Positions 20,992 through 29,444 of a stretch of DNA of 64,000 nucleotides are shown here, in pieces. Below the pieces are notes generated by a model that saw only the letters and a list, made by a program, of their open reading frames with translations, was not told the DNA's origin and did not search any database. Numbering within the stretch: position 1 is the first letter of the stretch; each line of letters begins with the position of its first letter. This DNA is from Collimonas arenae. GTDB taxonomy: Bacteria > Pseudomonadota > Gammaproteobacteria > Burkholderiales > Burkholderiaceae_D. Made by a program: the position numbers and the translations under genes. The DNA is taken from the NCBI RefSeq assembly GCF_000786695.1, contig NZ_CP009962.1, positions 3,844,001-3,908,000 on the forward strand. Reading direction: 5' to 3'.

Positions 20992-21744
20992 TTAAGCTTG
21001 GTCGTTAACTTCAACGAATTCGTCGCCAGCTGCGCCCTTGATGGCTTCAACTACGTCGTTTACTGCATTGGCGCGGCCTTCGAGGATTGCATCAGCAACG
21101 CCACGAGCGTACAAAGCGATTGCCTTGGATGAGTCATCGTTACCTGGAATGACGTATGTCACGCCGTCTGGCGAGTGGTTGGTATCAACCACGCCGATAA
21201 CCGGGATGCCCAGCTTGGCCGCTTCAGTGATCGCGCCTTTGTGGTAACCAACGTCGATCACGAAAATTGCGTCAGGAATGCCGCCCATGTCCTTGATGCC
21301 GCCGATGGCTTTTTGCAGCTTGATCAGTTCACGCTGGAACATCAGGCCTTCTTTTTTGCTCAGCTTTTCAACCGAACCGTCTTCGATCGAAGCTTCCATT
21401 TCCTTCAGGCGCTTGATAGAAGTCTTGATGGTCTTGAAGTTGGTCAGCATGCCGCCCAACCAGCGTTGGTCAACGAAAGGCGAACCCGAACGTGCAGCTT
21501 CAGCAGCCACGATTTCGCGCGCTTGACGCTTGGTGCCGACAAACAGGATGTTGCCACGATTGGACGACAATTGGCGGATGTACTTCATCGCCTCCTGGTA
21601 CATGCCCAGGGTTTTTTCCAGGTTGACGATGTGAATCTTGTTGCGGTGACCGAAGATGAACGGCGCCATCTTTGGGTTCCAGAAACGGGTTTGGTGACCG
21701 AAATGGACACCGGCTTCCAGCATTTCACGCATTGTTACGGACAT
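20992..21744 (-). CDS. rpsB: 30S ribosomal protein S2
   Basis: Small-subunit ribosomal protein needed for S1 binding and initiation. The N-terminus [23 protein letters not shown] is cut short here as [14 protein letters not shown], and the internal blocks [16 protein letters not shown] and [17 protein letters not shown] are classic S2. The ATG at 21744 is preceded by CTGGAGAAAATT, so the 13 extra upstream codons of the open frame are not used. The protein has 250 residues, normal for the family. It leads the operon; the ~155-nt untranslated leader would be the place for S2 autoregulation. Confidence 0.97.
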   Translation of the reverse strand: MSVTMREMLEAGVHFGHQTRFWNPKMAPFIFGHRNKIHIVNLEKTLGMYQEAMKYIRQLSSNRGNILFVGTKRQAREIVAAEAARSGSPFVDQRWLGGMLTNFKTIKTSIKRLKEMEASIEDGSVEKLSKKEGLMFQRELIKLQKAIGGIKDMGGIPDAIFVIDVGYHKGAITEAAKLGIPVIGVVDTNHSPDGVTYVIPGNDDSSKAIALYARGVADAILEGRANAVNDVVEAIKGAAGDEFVEVNDQA

Positions 21745-22099
21745 AATTTTCTCCAGGGTTGGGTCTGGAACCAGCTCAGTCACCGTCTTTCCATCAGGAA
21801 AAACAGCACCCTTTTCGAGCGGATTCGCGATTCAAAAACATTAAATTTAACTACTTGCACTTCAACATAACCCGATAACAATTCGAGCTAACCCAAGATT
21901 GTAACCCAAAACCACAGACTTCTTCAAGTACCAGGAGCCATATCTTTAAGCGCATCTTGTGCTGCTCGTTTATAATCGTTACCTGAATGAATCCCATCCC
22001 TTTTGCCCGTTTTTCCGGCTGTTTTAGGGTATCGCCAGCGGATTTGCCTTTATTTTTCGATTCTTTCTTCGAATTTCTCTTTCGCATCTCTTTTTTTAT
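21745..22099. other. divergent rpsB / map control region
   Basis: This 355-bp spacer holds no credible gene. It contains a sigma70-like promoter for rpsB on the minus strand and a consensus TATAAT at 21971-21976 on the plus strand that could serve map, although no good -35 lies 16-18 bases upstream of it. The part nearest map is T-rich. Confidence 0.6.
21898..21927 (-). promoter_or_regulatory. putative sigma70 promoter of rpsB
   Basis: Read on the minus strand: -35 TTGAAG (21927-21922), an 18-base spacer, -10 TACAAT (21903-21898). It leaves a leader of roughly 145-150 nt before the rpsB start, consistent with known S2 leaders. This is a pattern match only. Confidence 0.5.
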
Positions 22100-22921
22100 A
22101 TGACTTCTATCTCCATTAAAACCGCCGAAGACATCGCGGGCATGCGCATCGCAGGCAAACTTGCCTCCGAGGTGCTCGACTACATTACGCCTTTCGTCAA
22201 GGCCGGCGTGACGACCGGGGAGCTGGATCGCTTGTGCCATGAATTCATGACAAACGTGCAAGATTCAATTCCCGCCCCGCTCAATTATTGCCCGCCTGGC
22301 TACACGCCCTACCCGAAGGCAATTTGCACCTCGGTCAACGATGTTATCTGCCACGGCATTCCAGGCGACAAGGTATTGAAAACCGGCGACGTCGTAAATC
22401 TCGACATTACCATCATCAAAAACGGCTACCACGGCGACACTAGCCGCATGTTCTATGTCGGCGAACCGTCGATCATGGCCAAGCGCCTGGGCGACATCAC
22501 CTATGAATGCATGTGGCTGGGCATCGCCAAGATCAAACCGGGCGCACATCTGGGCGATATCGGCTTCGTCATTCAGCAGCACGCCGAGAAAGCCGGCTAC
22601 AGCGTCGTACGCGAATTCTGCGGCCACGGTATCGGCAAGGTATTCCATGAAGAGCCGCAAGTCTTGCATTATGGCCGTCCGGGTACGCTCGAGCGGTTGG
22701 AAGCCGGCATGATTTTCACGGTGGAGCCGATGATCAACGCCGGCCGCCGCGATATCCGCGAAATGGGCGACGGCTGGACCATCAAAACCAAGGATCGCAG
22801 CCTGTCCGCACAGTGGGAACATACCGTGCTGGTGACCGAAACCGGTTACGAGGTGCTGACCGTATCCGCAGGTACGCCACCTCCGCCTGCCTTCATCCAG
22901 CAAGCAACTGCCACTGCCTGA
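22100..22921 (+). CDS. map: methionine aminopeptidase, type I
   Basis: Removes the initiator methionine from nascent proteins; a dimetal pitta-bread hydrolase. The metal ligands are visible in LDITIIKNGYHGDTSRMF (two Asp), EFCGHGIGKVFHEEP (His) and MIFTVEPMIN (Glu), with a last Glu in WEHTVLV. The 273-residue length is normal. No strong ribosome-binding site is visible before the ATG, since the upstream sequence is T-rich. It is divergent from rpsB and 29 bases before glnD, the usual rpsB/map/glnD neighbourhood. Confidence 0.96.
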   Translation: MTSISIKTAEDIAGMRIAGKLASEVLDYITPFVKAGVTTGELDRLCHEFMTNVQDSIPAPLNYCPPGYTPYPKAICTSVNDVICHGIPGDKVLKTGDVVNLDITIIKNGYHGDTSRMFYVGEPSIMAKRLGDITYECMWLGIAKIKPGAHLGDIGFVIQQHAEKAGYSVVREFCGHGIGKVFHEEPQVLHYGRPGTLERLEAGMIFTVEPMINAGRRDIREMGDGWTIKTKDRSLSAQWEHTVLVTETGYEVLTVSAGTPPPPAFIQQATATA

Positions 22922-22950
22922 TAACACCCAGTAAAACTTAAAAGCCGTAC

Positions 22951-25503
22951 ATGACGACACTTGCCGCGACCCTGAAACAGCAGCTTAGAACCGAGCGGCA
23001 AGTCATCATCTCTGCATTTCTCGCCGACGGCAAACCCGGCGAATTGCTGACTGCATTGCGTCGCAGCGTCGACATCGCCCTCACCCAGGCCTGGAAAATG
23101 CTGGGCATGCCGCCCTCGACGGCGCTGGTAGCGGTCGGCGGTTATGGCCGCGGCGAGTTGTTTCCGCACTCCGACGTCGACGTATTGATCTTGCTCGGTG
23201 CAGCACCCGATGCGGAATTGAAGCCACGACTGGAGCAACTGGTCCAGCTGTTCTGGGACATCGGCCTGGAAATCGGCCACAGCATCCGCACCGTCGACGA
23301 GTGCCTGAGCGAATCCGCCGCTGACATTACGGTGCAGACCAGCCTGCTTGAAGCACGGCTGGTGACCGGCAATCAACCACTGTTCTCTCAATTACAGGAA
23401 CGTTGCAGTGCGGCGATGGATCCTTGCGCATTCTTCCAGGAAAAAATTCTGGAAATGCGCCAGCGCCATGTCAAGTATGAAGACACGCCATACAGCCTGG
23501 AGCCCAACTGCAAGGAAAGCCCGGGCGGCCTGCGCGACTTACAGGTGATCTTGTGGGTGGCCAAGGCTGCAGGTCTCGGCGAATCCTGGGCCAAGCTTGC
23601 CAAGCACGGCCTGATCACGGCCGCCGAAGCGCGCCAGCTGTCGCGCCAGGAGCGCGCCTTCAAGGATATCCGGATCCGCCTGCACATCTATACCAACCGG
23701 CGTGAAGATCGCCTGGTGTTCGACGTCCAGACCCCGATCGCCGAAGCGCTGGGTTTCCAGACTACCGAGACGCGGCGCGCCAGCGAATACCTCATGCAGC
23801 GCTATTACTGGGCGGCCAAAGCGGTGACCCAGCTCAACACCATTCTGCTGCAGAACATCGAAGTACAACTGTTTCCCCAACCGATGGTGCCGCAGCGTAT
23901 CAATGATCGCTTCAACCATCTGAACCGCCTGATCGATATTGCCTACGACGACCTGTTCAAGACCACGCCGTCGGCCATGCTGGAACTGTTTCTGTTGCTG
24001 GCCCAGCACAGTGAATTGCGCGACATGACCGCACGCACCCGGCGCGCGCTGTGGCATGCGCGGGTCAAGATCGACAACGCTTTCCGCCGCGATCCGGTCA
24101 ACCGCTCTCTGTTCATCCAGATCATCCAGGCGCCGCAAGGAATTACCCACGCGCTGCGCGGCATGAACCAGACCAGCATCCTGGGCCGCTACCTGCCTAA
24201 TTTCCGGCGCATCGTCGGCCAGATGCAGCACGACCTGTTTCACGTCTATACCGTCGACCAGCACATCCTGATGGTGGTGCGCAATGTGCGCCGCTTCACG
24301 ATGAGCGAACACGCACATGAATATCCGTTTTGCAGCCAGCTGATCGCCAATTTCCCGCGTCCCTGGCTATTGTATGTGGCCGCCTTGTTCCACGATATCG
24401 CCAAGGGCCGTGGCGGCGATCACTCCAAACTGGGCATGACAGACGCCCTGCATTTCTGCCAGCATCACGGACTGGCCGCCGAAGACACTGCGCTGGTGGT
24501 TTTCCTGGTCGAACACCACCTGACGATGTCGCAAGTGGCGCAAAAGCAGGATTTGTCGGACCCTGACGTAATCCTGCATTTTGCCGATACCGTCAAGGAT
24601 GAACGCCATCTGACGGCCCTCTATCTGCTGACCGTGGCCGACATCCGCGGCACCAGCCCCAAAGTATGGAATGCCTGGAAAGGCAAGCTGCTGGAAGATC
24701 TGTACCGCATGACCTTGCGGGTGCTCGGCGGTGAAACGCCTTCGGCCGACCGCGAGCTGAAGAACCGCCAGGAAGAAGCGCTGAAAACCCTGCGCTTGTA
24801 CGGCTTGCCGCAAGATGCCCATGAAGCCCTGTGGCAGCAACTCGACGTCGCCTATTTCCTGCGTCACGATTCTTCCGATATCGCCTGGCAAACGCGCTCC
24901 TTCTATAACCAGATCGACAGCCAGATACCGATCGTCAAGTGCCGCCTGGCGCCGATCGGCGAAGGGCTGCAAGTTGCGGTCTACACTAAAGACCGAAGCG
25001 ACCTGTTCATCCGCATCTGCAGTTATTTCGACAGCAAGAATTTCAGCATCCTGGATGCCAAGATCCAGACCACGCGGCATGGCTATGCGCTCGACTCTTT
25101 CCTGATCAGCGCACCGCTGTTCGCCAAGCATTATCGCGACATCATCAACCTGATCGAACATGAGCTGACTGCCCTGCTGCAAGCCGACAGCGCGTTGCCC
25201 CGCGCCTCGCGCGGACGCCTCTCGCGCCTGTCGCGCACCTTCCCGCTGACGCCGACAGTCGATCTGCGGCCGGACGACCGCGGCCATTATTACCTGCTGT
25301 CGATTACCGCAAACGACCGCACCGGCCTGCTCTACTCGGTCGCCAGCGTGCTGGCCAAACACAAGATCAACTTGCACACCGCCAAGATCATGACGCTCGG
25401 CGAGCGCGTCGAAGACGTATTCCTGGTCGACGGCAACGCACTCAGCCATGCGCGCCTGCAAATCCAGCTAGAGACGGATTTGCTGGACGCCTTGCATGTC
25501 TGA
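22951..25503 (+). CDS. glnD: [protein-PII] uridylyltransferase/uridylyl-removing enzyme
   Basis: Bifunctional nitrogen sensor: uridylylates PII proteins when glutamine is low and removes UMP when glutamine is high. The domains are a nucleotidyltransferase with [16 protein letters not shown] (two catalytic Asp, residues ~64-80), a helical GlnE-like region, an HD phosphohydrolase with [14 protein letters not shown] near residue 480, and two C-terminal ACT domains (from about 675 and 780) that sense glutamine. The 850-residue length is typical. It lies just after map. No PII gene is in the window. Confidence 0.97.
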   Translation: MTTLAATLKQQLRTERQVIISAFLADGKPGELLTALRRSVDIALTQAWKMLGMPPSTALVAVGGYGRGELFPHSDVDVLILLGAAPDAELKPRLEQLVQLFWDIGLEIGHSIRTVDECLSESAADITVQTSLLEARLVTGNQPLFSQLQERCSAAMDPCAFFQEKILEMRQRHVKYEDTPYSLEPNCKESPGGLRDLQVILWVAKAAGLGESWAKLAKHGLITAAEARQLSRQERAFKDIRIRLHIYTNRREDRLVFDVQTPIAEALGFQTTETRRASEYLMQRYYWAAKAVTQLNTILLQNIEVQLFPQPMVPQRINDRFNHLNRLIDIAYDDLFKTTPSAMLELFLLLAQHSELRDMTARTRRALWHARVKIDNAFRRDPVNRSLFIQIIQAPQGITHALRGMNQTSILGRYLPNFRRIVGQMQHDLFHVYTVDQHILMVVRNVRRFTMSEHAHEYPFCSQLIANFPRPWLLYVAALFHDIAKGRGGDHSKLGMTDALHFCQHHGLAAEDTALVVFLVEHHLTMSQVAQKQDLSDPDVILHFADTVKDERHLTALYLLTVADIRGTSPKVWNAWKGKLLEDLYRMTLRVLGGETPSADRELKNRQEEALKTLRLYGLPQDAHEALWQQLDVAYFLRHDSSDIAWQTRSFYNQIDSQIPIVKCRLAPIGEGLQVAVYTKDRSDLFIRICSYFDSKNFSILDAKIQTTRHGYALDSFLISAPLFAKHYRDIINLIEHELTALLQADSALPRASRGRLSRLSRTFPLTPTVDLRPDDRGHYYLLSITANDRTGLLYSVASVLAKHKINLHTAKIMTLGERVEDVFLVDGNALSHARLQIQLETDLLDALHV

Positions 25504-25549
25504 CCTGACGACATATACGATATTTTTAATTTTATTTTTTTAGCAGCCC

Positions 25550-26296
25550 ATGACTGAACCACTACGCCTTTCCAAACGCATGTCTGAACTCGGGCTATGC
25601 TCGCGCCGCGAGGCCGATGAATGGATCGCGCGCGGCTGGGTGCGGGTCGACGGTATCGTCGTCTCCGAACTCGGCAGCAAGGTACTTCCCAGCCAACGCA
25701 TTAGCGTAGAACGCCAGGCCGCCGCCGAGCAATCGAAGCGCGTCACCATTCTGATCAACAAGCCGGTAGGCTTCGTCAGCGGCCAGGCCGAAGACGGCTA
25801 CCAGCCGGCGGTGGCATTGATCAAGGAAGCCAACCGCTGGAGCGAAGACAGCTCACCGACCCTGTTCCATCCGACCCAGCTACGTAGCCTGGTCCCGGCC
25901 GGACGCCTCGACATCGACTCGGTCGGTTTGCTCGTACTGACTCAGGATGGCCGTATCGCCAAGCATCTGATCGGCGAAGAAACCAGCGTCGACAAGGAAT
26001 ACCTGGTGCGAGTGCGCTATACCAAGGGTGACAAACTGCCCGACAGCGACCTGCGCCGTCTCAATTTCGGCCTGACGCTGGACGGCAAAAAACTCAAGCC
26101 AGCGATCGTCAAATGGCAGAACGAGGATCAGTTGAGCTTCACTTTGCGCGAAGGTAAAAAACGCCAGATCCGCCGCATGTGCGATATGGTCGGGTTGAAA
26201 GTACTGGGATTGAAACGGGTGCGGATTGGCGGAGTGAAGCTGGGGAATTTACCTGAAGGACAATGGCGTTATCTGGGCGCTGACGAGCAGTTCTAA
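25550..26296 (+). CDS. RluF/RsuA-family pseudouridine synthase
   Basis: Isomerises a specific uridine in rRNA (or tRNA) to pseudouridine. An N-terminal S4 RNA-binding domain (LSKRMSELGLCSRREADEWI) precedes the synthase domain. That domain has the catalytic Asp in PAGRLDIDSVGLLVLTQDG and a C-terminal KKRQIRRMCDMVGLKVLGL motif. The 248-residue size and NKPVGFVSGQ block best fit the RluF (23S U2604) branch, but RluB/RsuA relatives share the motifs. It follows glnD by about 45 AT-rich bases and ends at a convergent terminator hairpin. Confidence 0.88.
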   Translation: MTEPLRLSKRMSELGLCSRREADEWIARGWVRVDGIVVSELGSKVLPSQRISVERQAAAEQSKRVTILINKPVGFVSGQAEDGYQPAVALIKEANRWSEDSSPTLFHPTQLRSLVPAGRLDIDSVGLLVLTQDGRIAKHLIGEETSVDKEYLVRVRYTKGDKLPDSDLRRLNFGLTLDGKKLKPAIVKWQNEDQLSFTLREGKKRQIRRMCDMVGLKVLGLKRVRIGGVKLGNLPEGQWRYLGADEQF

Positions 26297-26303
26297 TTTG
26301 AAC

Positions 26304-26337
26304 GCGCCTCGAGTTGAGCGACGTCAACCCGAGGCGC
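26304..26337. terminator. hairpin between convergent genes
   Basis: A 14-bp inverted repeat with one mismatch (GCGCCTCGAGTTGA, 6-nt loop, TCAACCCGAGGCGC). It lies between the pseudouridine synthase and the DUF1854 gene. The flanking T-runs are short, so it is a weaker terminator candidate on either strand. Confidence 0.65.
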
Positions 26338-26344
26338 GCTATTT

Positions 26345-26815
26345 CTACAAAAACCGGTCCAGGATCTTGCGGCTGACCTTATCCAGCGCCAGCGTATCCC
26401 GAATCAAAAATTGCACGCCATGACTGTCGGCGATCAGCAAGCTGGTCGATACGATACGGCGAATATCTTCTTCGCCCTTGAGCGTAAAAGAAGCATCGCC
26501 GCGATTGGTTTCCACGTACCAGGTGCTGGGAGAGGTGTAGCTGGAAACCCTTTGTATGCGCTTGATTTCCGGCATGAACTCGCGGCTTGCCAATTCCTTT
26601 TCGACAATCTCCCTGGTGTCATCCGGCAAATCCGACAAGCGGCTGATCCAGGCCAGTTCGTGGCCGTCCGCGTTCACCAGCGATAGTCCGTCATCCGGCG
26701 CGCCGATCGGAAAGGCGCGTACCGGCACAACGCCTTCGTGCATCTCGCCATCGGCGGCGGTGTAGACCAGGCGGCCAAAAGCGTTGTGGCTTAGTGTGAA
26801 ATCATGTGTTGTCAT
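26345..26815 (-). CDS. DUF1854 protein, cyanophycin-locus partner of the ABC exporter
   Basis: A 156-residue cytosolic protein with no signal peptide or membrane segment. It matches the DUF1854 family: an N-terminal DFTLSHNAFGRLVYT block, a central DLPDDTREIVEKELASREFMPEIKRI and a C-terminal DSHGVQFLIRDTLALDKVSRKILDRFL. Members are known almost only beside a dedicated ABC transporter in cyanophycin gene clusters, and that is the context here: three bases after the ABC gene and next to two cyanophycin synthetases. Its biochemical role is not known to me. The tight spacing suggests coupled translation with the exporter. Confidence 0.88.
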   Translation of the reverse strand: MTTHDFTLSHNAFGRLVYTAADGEMHEGVVPVRAFPIGAPDDGLSLVNADGHELAWISRLSDLPDDTREIVEKELASREFMPEIKRIQRVSSYTSPSTWYVETNRGDASFTLKGEEDIRRIVSTSLLIADSHGVQFLIRDTLALDKVSRKILDRFL

Positions 26816-26818
26816 AGG

Positions 26819-29137
26819 TTACGCCACGCTCTCGTCATTCTCTTCGCTGTCTTCGTCTACCAGTTGCGGCTCGCCCTCACCATCGGCATTGCGCAACTGC
26901 GCCTGGTACAGGCGATAGTAAGCGCCCTCAGCCAGCATCAATTCGTCATGGCTGCCGACTTCAACGATCTGGCCACGGTCCAGCACCACCAAGCGGTCAG
27001 CCTTGCGCAGGGTCGACAGACGATGGGCAATAGCAATCGTGGTTCGGCCTTGCACCAGGTTGTCGAGTGCTTTCTGGATTTCTTTTTCAGTCGTGGTATC
27101 TACCGATGAAGTGGCTTCGTCCATGATCAGGATACGCGGATCGATCAGCAGCGCGCGTGCGATCGAAATACGCTGACGTTCGCCGCCCGACAACGCCTGG
27201 CCGCGTTCACCGACCAGCGAGTCGTAGCCCTGCGGCAGGCGCAAGATGAATTCATGGGCGTGCGCGGCGCGTGCTGCGGCAACGATTTCCTCCCTCGTCG
27301 CTTCCGGTTTGCCGTAACAGATATTCTCGGCAATCGTACCGAAGAACAAGAACGGCTCTTGCAGCACCAACCCGATATTACGGCGGTATTCCGAAATCGG
27401 CATTGAGCGGATATCAACACCATCGATGCGTATCGATCCTTCCGAGACATCGTAGAAACGGCAAATCAGGTTCACCAGCGTGCTCTTGCCCGAGCCGCTG
27501 TGACCGACCAGACCGATCATCTCACCCGGCCTGATGTCCAGGTTGACGCCGCGCATCACCGCCCGATTGCCGTAACGGAAACCGATATCGCGCAACGCAA
27601 TGGCGCCTTCCACTTTTTCCAGATGGACCGGATTGGCCGGCTCGGGAACGCTGGAAACATGGTCGAGGATTTCAAAGATGCGCTTGGCGCCGACTGCAGC
27701 CTTTTGCGTCACCGAGACGATCCGGCTCATCGAATCAAGACGGGTATAGAAACGGCTGATATACGCCAGGAACGAAGCCAGCACACCGACCGTGATCTCA
27801 TTCTTGGATACTTCCCAGATACCGAATATCCATACCACCAGCAACCCGATTTCTGTCAGCAAAGTCACTGTCGGCGAAAACAGCGACCATATCTTGTTGA
27901 CCTTGTCATTAACCAGCAAGTTGTGCTGGTTGGCGTCGCGGAAACGCGTGGCTTCGCGCTTTTCCTGGGCAAAGGCCTTGACCACGCGGATGCCTGGAAT
28001 AGTGTCGGCCAGGACATTAGTGACCTCGGCCCAGATACGGTCGATCTTTTCAAAACCGTGCTTGAGGCGGTCGCGCACCAGATGGATCATCCATGCGATG
28101 AACGGCAGCGGCACCAGAGTCACCAAGGCCAGCCACGGATTGATCGAGAACAGAATCACCGCAGTCATGATGATCATCAGGACGTCAATGGCGAAGTCCA
28201 GCAGATGCAAGGACAGGAACACGCAAATGCGGTCACTTTCAGAACCGATACGCGCCATCAGATCGCCTGTGCGCTTGCCGCCGAAATATTCTTGCGACAG
28301 GCGCAACAGATGTTCGTACGTAGTGGTGCGCAAATTGGCGCCGATGCGCTCGCTGACCAAGGCCAATATATAAGTACGGGCCCAGCCCAGGCTCCAGGCC
28401 ACCAACGCCGATGCCAGCAGGCCCGACAAGTAGAGTTTGACCAGGTCGACATTGATCGGTTTGCCGTTCTGATAAGGGATCAGCACATTGTCCATCAGCG
28501 GCCCCATCAGGTACGGCGGCACCAAGGTGGCAGCGGTAGAAATCAACATCAGCACGAAACCCAGCAACAGCATACCCTTGTATGGCTTGGCAAAACGCCC
28601 CAGCCGGAACAAGGCCCAGGTCGAGGACGGCGCATCGCCCTTTTCCGGACAAATCAAGCATTCGTCGCTGCCGGCCGGCAAAGGCGCTTTACATTGCGGA
28701 CAAAGCGCTTGTTCTTCACGCAGCGCCGTGAGCCCTGCCAGATGGTCGTCGCGCTGTTGATCAAATACCTTGATCAGTCGCAGCGCTTCCAGATTGAGGC
28801 CGAGCGTATACCGCCAGCTGGCCAGCTGCTGTTGATCATCATGCAACTCCAGGGTGCCGACGCCGGCATGATCGTAATGGCCAAGCTTCATGCCGGGCTG
28901 GTAACGCCATTCGCGCCAGTTGCTGTCGTCGGCCATCTTGGCCAGCACGCGCTGGCTGGTGACCAGCACCAGTCCATGCGCAAAATGCAAGGTAGCGTTA
29001 AGATCGATTGCCAAAGACGCGAGAACTTCCTCGGCGGGAGCTAGCTGAGTTATCACTTCGGCACGCAAAGTGGCTGGCAAATTATTGAGTAAATAATTAG
29101 CGGTGCTGGAAACAGGGGATAAATGGTTGCTTTTCAT
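26819..29137 (-). CDS. ABC exporter with N-terminal PH-like and zinc-ribbon modules (cyanophycin-associated)
   Basis: A 772-residue half-transporter of the MsbA/exporter type. Residues ~50-125 look like a bacterial PH-like domain (HGLVLVTSQRVLAKM, then ASWRYTLGLNLEALRL). Residues 146-163 form a CPQC-x10-CLIC zinc ribbon. A six-helix exporter membrane domain covers roughly 185-480. The C-terminal ATPase has Walker A GHSGSGKST (~545), signature LSGGERQR (~648) and Walker B ILIMDEATSSVD. Such an N-terminal extension is absent from ordinary MsbA-like proteins. The gene is divergent from cphA' and cphA and followed by its DUF1854 partner. The transported substrate is unknown; a cyanophycin-related peptide is only a guess from context. 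Confidence 0.88.
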   Translation of the reverse strand: MKSNHLSPVSSTANYLLNNLPATLRAEVITQLAPAEEVLASLAIDLNATLHFAHGLVLVTSQRVLAKMADDSNWREWRYQPGMKLGHYDHAGVGTLELHDDQQQLASWRYTLGLNLEALRLIKVFDQQRDDHLAGLTALREEQALCPQCKAPLPAGSDECLICPEKGDAPSSTWALFRLGRFAKPYKGMLLLGFVLMLISTAATLVPPYLMGPLMDNVLIPYQNGKPINVDLVKLYLSGLLASALVAWSLGWARTYILALVSERIGANLRTTTYEHLLRLSQEYFGGKRTGDLMARIGSESDRICVFLSLHLLDFAIDVLMIIMTAVILFSINPWLALVTLVPLPFIAWMIHLVRDRLKHGFEKIDRIWAEVTNVLADTIPGIRVVKAFAQEKREATRFRDANQHNLLVNDKVNKIWSLFSPTVTLLTEIGLLVVWIFGIWEVSKNEITVGVLASFLAYISRFYTRLDSMSRIVSVTQKAAVGAKRIFEILDHVSSVPEPANPVHLEKVEGAIALRDIGFRYGNRAVMRGVNLDIRPGEMIGLVGHSGSGKSTLVNLICRFYDVSEGSIRIDGVDIRSMPISEYRRNIGLVLQEPFLFFGTIAENICYGKPEATREEIVAAARAAHAHEFILRLPQGYDSLVGERGQALSGGERQRISIARALLIDPRILIMDEATSSVDTTTEKEIQKALDNLVQGRTTIAIAHRLSTLRKADRLVVLDRGQIVEVGSHDELMLAEGAYYRLYQAQLRNADGEGEPQLVDEDSEENDESVA

Positions 29138-29444
29138 CTAAACGGCATGGTGTGTCCGCCTGCACAAAGGCTTGCGGACCGGATGGAATTTTGTGTGAAA
29201 TCGCCTTAAATGGCGCACATCGTCTGCCGCAAGTATTATATCCTATCGGGTTTTCTGGAAACGTTACTCTTCGTTACTAAATAACACTATCTTTTTTAGT
29301 ATTTGTTTTTTAGTAATTCGATGTAAACCGAATCGCGCTTCAGCGCGTTAGAAGTTGTTGCAGGGTGTTGAAATCGGCACGCGCAATCGTTCCGAATCAA
29401 CTCATGGCCATTTTGGCCAACACCTATAGTCTCATTGCTGACTC
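29138..29444. promoter_or_regulatory. divergent control region between the ABC exporter and cphA'
   Basis: This 307-bp spacer contains no gene. Noticeable elements are two TTTTTTAGTA copies spaced 14 bp start to start (29292-29301, 29306-29315), the repeated GTTACT around 29262-29276, and a small CGCGC-TTCA-GCGCG hairpin near 29334-29347. Its centre is much more AT-rich than the flanking genes, fitting promoters for both directions and a regulator binding on one DNA face. I could not assign specific -10/-35 boxes. Confidence 0.5.

Noticed and set aside
27500..29044. 514-codon plus-strand frame
   Set aside because: Antisense to the ABC exporter; Gln/His/Arg-rich translation without motifs.
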